From a virus, in the IMG/VR virus record IMGVR_UViG_3300035190_000444, positions 24,586 through 88,585 of that record: DNA of 64,000 nt; one strand, given 5' to 3'. The stretch's first letter is position 1, and each line of letters begins with the position of its first letter. A model generated the notes under the pieces. It saw only the letters and a list, made by a program, of their open reading frames with translations. It did no database searches and was not told the DNA's origin. Both the position numbers and the translations under genes were made by a program. Below, piece by piece: positions 62,401 to 64,000 of the stretch.

Positions 62401-62490
62401 ATGTCGTTTATACACACATTCGCAGTATTCACTACTATCGTATTATTGAGCGCAATCGCTGTATTGAACTGGTATGAGCTAGTGATTTAA
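62401..62490 (+). CDS. 29-residue membrane peptide
   Basis: GAGGAGC site. MSFIHTFAVFTTIVLLSAIA then VLNWYELVI, one transmembrane helix. Own promoter, so probably a real gene despite its size. Confidence 0.55.
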   Translation: MSFIHTFAVFTTIVLLSAIAVLNWYELVI

Positions 62491-62496
62491 AACTTC

Positions 62497-62525
62497 TTTA
62501 CAAACCAAAATTGTTTTGCTATACT
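62497..62525 (+). promoter_or_regulatory. Sigma-70-type promoter
   Basis: -35 TTTACA 62497-62502, 17-nt spacer, -10 TATACT 62520-62525; drives 62559. Confidence 0.8.
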
Positions 62526-62558
62526 ATGTACAAGTTAAACAACAAAGCGGAGCGTGTT

Positions 62559-62711
62559 ATGCAAGCTAAGATAAAACAATTAGTTGAAAAAGCAAACAAG
62601 TATGCCATTTACGTGGAAACATCGTACTATGCTAGTCCGGAGATAGTTGGCTACAGTGCAAAGGGCAAACGGATTCTGAGAAGAGTTGACAGATTATTGA
62701 AAGCGGTTTAA
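62559..62711 (+). CDS. Small basic helical protein
   Basis: 50 residues from ATG 62559 (GCGGAGCG). AKIKQLVEKANKYAIYVETS then basic end (AKGKRILRRVDRLLKAV). No family recognised. Confidence 0.55.
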   Translation: MQAKIKQLVEKANKYAIYVETSYYASPEIVGYSAKGKRILRRVDRLLKAV

Positions 62712-62718
62712 ATAGTTC

Positions 62719-62755
62719 TTTACAACCAGTGCATAGTTTGCTATACTATGCACTT
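62719..62755 (+). promoter_or_regulatory. Promoter, palindromic -10 class (GTGC variant)
   Basis: -35 TTTACA 62719-62724, 17-nt spacer, -10 TATACT 62742-62747, dyad GTGCATAG/CTATGCAC. Drives 62781. Confidence 0.85.
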
Positions 62756-62780
62756 ACTTAACTACTACAGCGTAACTATT

Positions 62781-63017
62781 ATGTATAAATTAAAAATTAC
62801 TACAACAAGCAACAACATCGTTACTATCTACTTTAACACTAACATCACAGTGTCGGAGTATAAAGATAGAAACACAGGAATTATGGAAACTTCAATAAGT
62901 GATGGACGTCACAACAACGGCGGCTGGACAACACTTGAGAGCGCAGAGAGCATTGTGGCGCGTATTGATGCGTTGATTGCTGAAGCAAACGAAAACAAAA
63001 TGCTTGCAATGTTTTAA
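62781..63017 (+). CDS. Unknown small protein
   Basis: 78 residues from ATG 62781; ribosome site weak (CAGCGTAACT). Beta-rich N part (YKLKITTTSNNIVTIYFNTN), then helix SAESIVARIDALIAEANENK. No family recognised. Confidence 0.55.
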   Translation: MYKLKITTTSNNIVTIYFNTNITVSEYKDRNTGIMETSISDGRHNNGGWTTLESAESIVARIDALIAEANENKMLAMF

Positions 63018-63031
63018 AAAAGCTGTATAAT
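63004..63031 (+). promoter_or_regulatory. Sigma-70-type promoter overlapping a gene end
   Basis: -35 TTGCAA 63004-63009, 16-nt spacer, -10 TATAAT 63026-63031; drives 63112. Confidence 0.7.
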
Positions 63032-63111
63032 ATGCAACAAGTTAGCTAACAAGCGCGTTAGCTAACTAGCAGTAAAACAACTTAACTTTTCTATTTTTTG
63101 GAGCGTACAAT

Positions 63112-63465
63112 ATGTCAAACTTAATCACAGTTACTGCAGTTGAAAAAACATTTACATTCGCTGGCATCAGCAACTTAAATGGTGTGTACAAAGTACGATT
63201 TGCTAACAAAGCGGATCGTGTGAAAGTGTTACAACGCAATGGACACACAGACATTAGATTGTTTGCGCTAGACGGTGCAATGACCAAGTATGATGCAGCA
63301 ATGGCAATTAAGGACTACACAGAGTTAGAGGACTTAGATGCACAACAAGCATTCGATGACTTCTTTAGCAAGTACACAGTGGTTGCTCCACAAAGTGTAG
63401 TAGTTGAGGAAGTGGACTACGCGGCAGCAGCAGATGCACTGGAAGCTGAGTTAGCAGTAGCATAG
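63112..63465 (+). CDS. Unknown protein, short paralogue of 44350 gene
   Basis: 117 residues, GGAGCG site. VEKTFTFAGISNLNGVYKVR and GHTDIRLFALDGAMTKYDAA, then DAQQAFDDFFSKY, match the gene at 44350 over their first 95 residues; the tail here is Ala/Glu-rich. Function unknown. Confidence 0.65.
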   Translation: MSNLITVTAVEKTFTFAGISNLNGVYKVRFANKADRVKVLQRNGHTDIRLFALDGAMTKYDAAMAIKDYTELEDLDAQQAFDDFFSKYTVVAPQSVVVEEVDYAAAADALEAELAVA

Positions 63466-63472
63466 AGTAATA

Positions 63473-63484
63473 GGCCCCGCTGTG
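63473..63484 (+). repeat. GGCCCCGCTGTG element 11
   Basis: 7 bp after the stop of the 117-residue gene. Weaker copies without GG occur at 41299, 61428 and 63740. Confidence 0.75.
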
Positions 63485-63529
63485 TACATATGTATGGCGG
63501 GGCGACTTAACTAATTAGTTGGAGTTGTT

Positions 63530-63703
63530 ATGGAAGCTATAGAGCAAAACTTAAGAGAGCAGTTAGCAATACTTCAAACACGCGGTGCGACCTTAATGCA
63601 AGAGCGCAAAGAGTTCTTTGCAGGAATGGACGAAGATTGGGACAACGATATAGATGATGCCTACACACCAATAGACTGGGACGACATATGGGACGATGAG
63701 TAG
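63530..63703 (+). CDS. Unknown small acidic protein
   Basis: 57 residues, TTGGAG site. Helical start (EAIEQNLREQLAILQTRGA), then Asp/Trp-rich end (DEDDWDN-type: DEDWDNDIDDAYTPIDWDDI). No family recognised; the acidic tail could mimic DNA. Confidence 0.6.
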   Translation: MEAIEQNLREQLAILQTRGATLMQERKEFFAGMDEDWDNDIDDAYTPIDWDDIWDDE

Positions 63704-63786
63704 TCGGCAATCCGACCGACCTCCCCCCCCCCCGGATAGACCCCGCTGCTTACACGCGTGTGCGAGCGCGTGTGAATATAAAGTTC
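63704..63786 (+). other. GC-rich spacer with poly-C tract
   Basis: Hairpin GTCGG-CAAT-CCGAC, then 11 C residues (63723-63733), then a CCCCGCTG copy and alternating CGCGTGTGCGAGCGCGTG. Contrasts with the AT-rich surroundings; the hairpin may end transcription. Confidence 0.6.
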
Positions 63787-63823
63787 TTGACAACCAGTGC
63801 ATACTATAGTATAATATGCACTT
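63787..63823 (+). promoter_or_regulatory. Promoter, palindromic class variant
   Basis: -35 TTGACA 63787-63792, 17-nt spacer, -10 TATAAT 63810-63815; the flanking GTGCATA and TATGCAC keep the dyad around ACTATAGTATAA. Drives 63849. Confidence 0.8.
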
Positions 63824-63848
63824 ACTTAACTACAGCGTGTAAACTACT

Positions 63849-64000
63849 ATGTCAAAATACAATGTATCGTTAGCAGCCAAACTTAAAGCACACAAGCAAG
63901 CCGAAGCGGAGGCAGCTGCCCAAAAGCCAAAGCGCCTTGTATCGGAGGAGACCGCCCGCCAAATCCGTTCGCTCCGCTCTCAAATCAGTGCCGCGCGTGT
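63849..64000 (+). CDS. Unknown basic protein, cut by window edge
   Basis: 50 codons seen: MSKYNVSLAAKLKAHKQAEA, Ala/Lys-rich helix, then EETARQIRSLRSQISAAR. Higher GC than upstream genes. No ribosome site of the usual GGAG type. Continues to the right. Confidence 0.55.
   Translation, partial: MSKYNVSLAAKLKAHKQAEAEAAAQKPKRLVSEETARQIRSLRSQISAAR

Overview
The window looks like part of a large, AT-rich, T4-superfamily myovirus genome. The evidence is a close homologue of T4 endonuclease V (denV), two clean TATAAATA late-promoter motifs, collagen-containing tail-fibre genes, free-standing HNH/NUMOD3 homing endonucleases, a small tRNA cluster and about 100 short phage-type genes. A complete C4-pathway 5-aminolevulinate synthase, typical of Alphaproteobacteria, and an RNA hairpin array resembling alphaproteobacterial anti-Shine-Dalgarno RNAs suggest an alphaproteobacterial host. 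The host is an inference; no terminase, capsid or polymerase gene lies here.

Layout. (1) 1-6.2 kb, minus strand: tail-fibre/adhesin genes, three with Mtd-like N-termini and two with collagen-like repeats. (2) 6.2-20 kb, mixed strands: auxiliary genes (ALA synthase, denV, lipase, NUC1 nuclease, DUF454, YqgE-like, lytic transglycosylase, sugar epimerase, deoxyribonucleotidase, amidoligase-like, hotdog thioesterase, kinase-like). Several begin with a short peptide like the T4 capsid-targeting sequence. (3) 20.2-59.3 kb, almost all plus strand: dense small genes read from about 40 near-identical sigma-70-type promoters. Scattered among them is the most striking feature, 44 intact paralogues (plus at least three relics) of a 65-145-residue protein built on the Lcl/DUF1566 'WRxPT ... 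PVRD' core. They form clusters at 20.2, 21.9-24.6, 28.2-30.5 and 54.6-59.3 kb, plus singletons, mostly joined by ATGA-type stop/start overlaps. tRNA-Met, an interrupted tRNA-like gene and tRNA-Cys sit at 45 kb and tRNA-Arg at 47.2 kb. (4) 59.3-64 kb: intergenic DNA rich in CTATAG palindromes, an AAA+ ATPase, a row of three hairpins with the identical loop ATTCGCTCC (complementary to the GGAGCG ribosome-binding site used by many genes here), a membrane protein/transglycosylase pair and further small genes.

How it may work together (inference). The left genes on late promoters make fibres and proteins packaged in the head. The right part is a host-takeover region in which interchangeable promoter-leader modules, short GC-rich repeats (GGCCCCGCTGTAA) and homing endonucleases shuffle small genes. 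Many promoters carry a covarying palindrome over the -10 box, which suggests a common repressor or switch. The hairpin array at 61.0 kb could act as a phage RNA that pairs with its own ribosome-binding sites. Coding calls rest on reading frames, ribosome-binding sites and recognisable motifs; no database search was possible.
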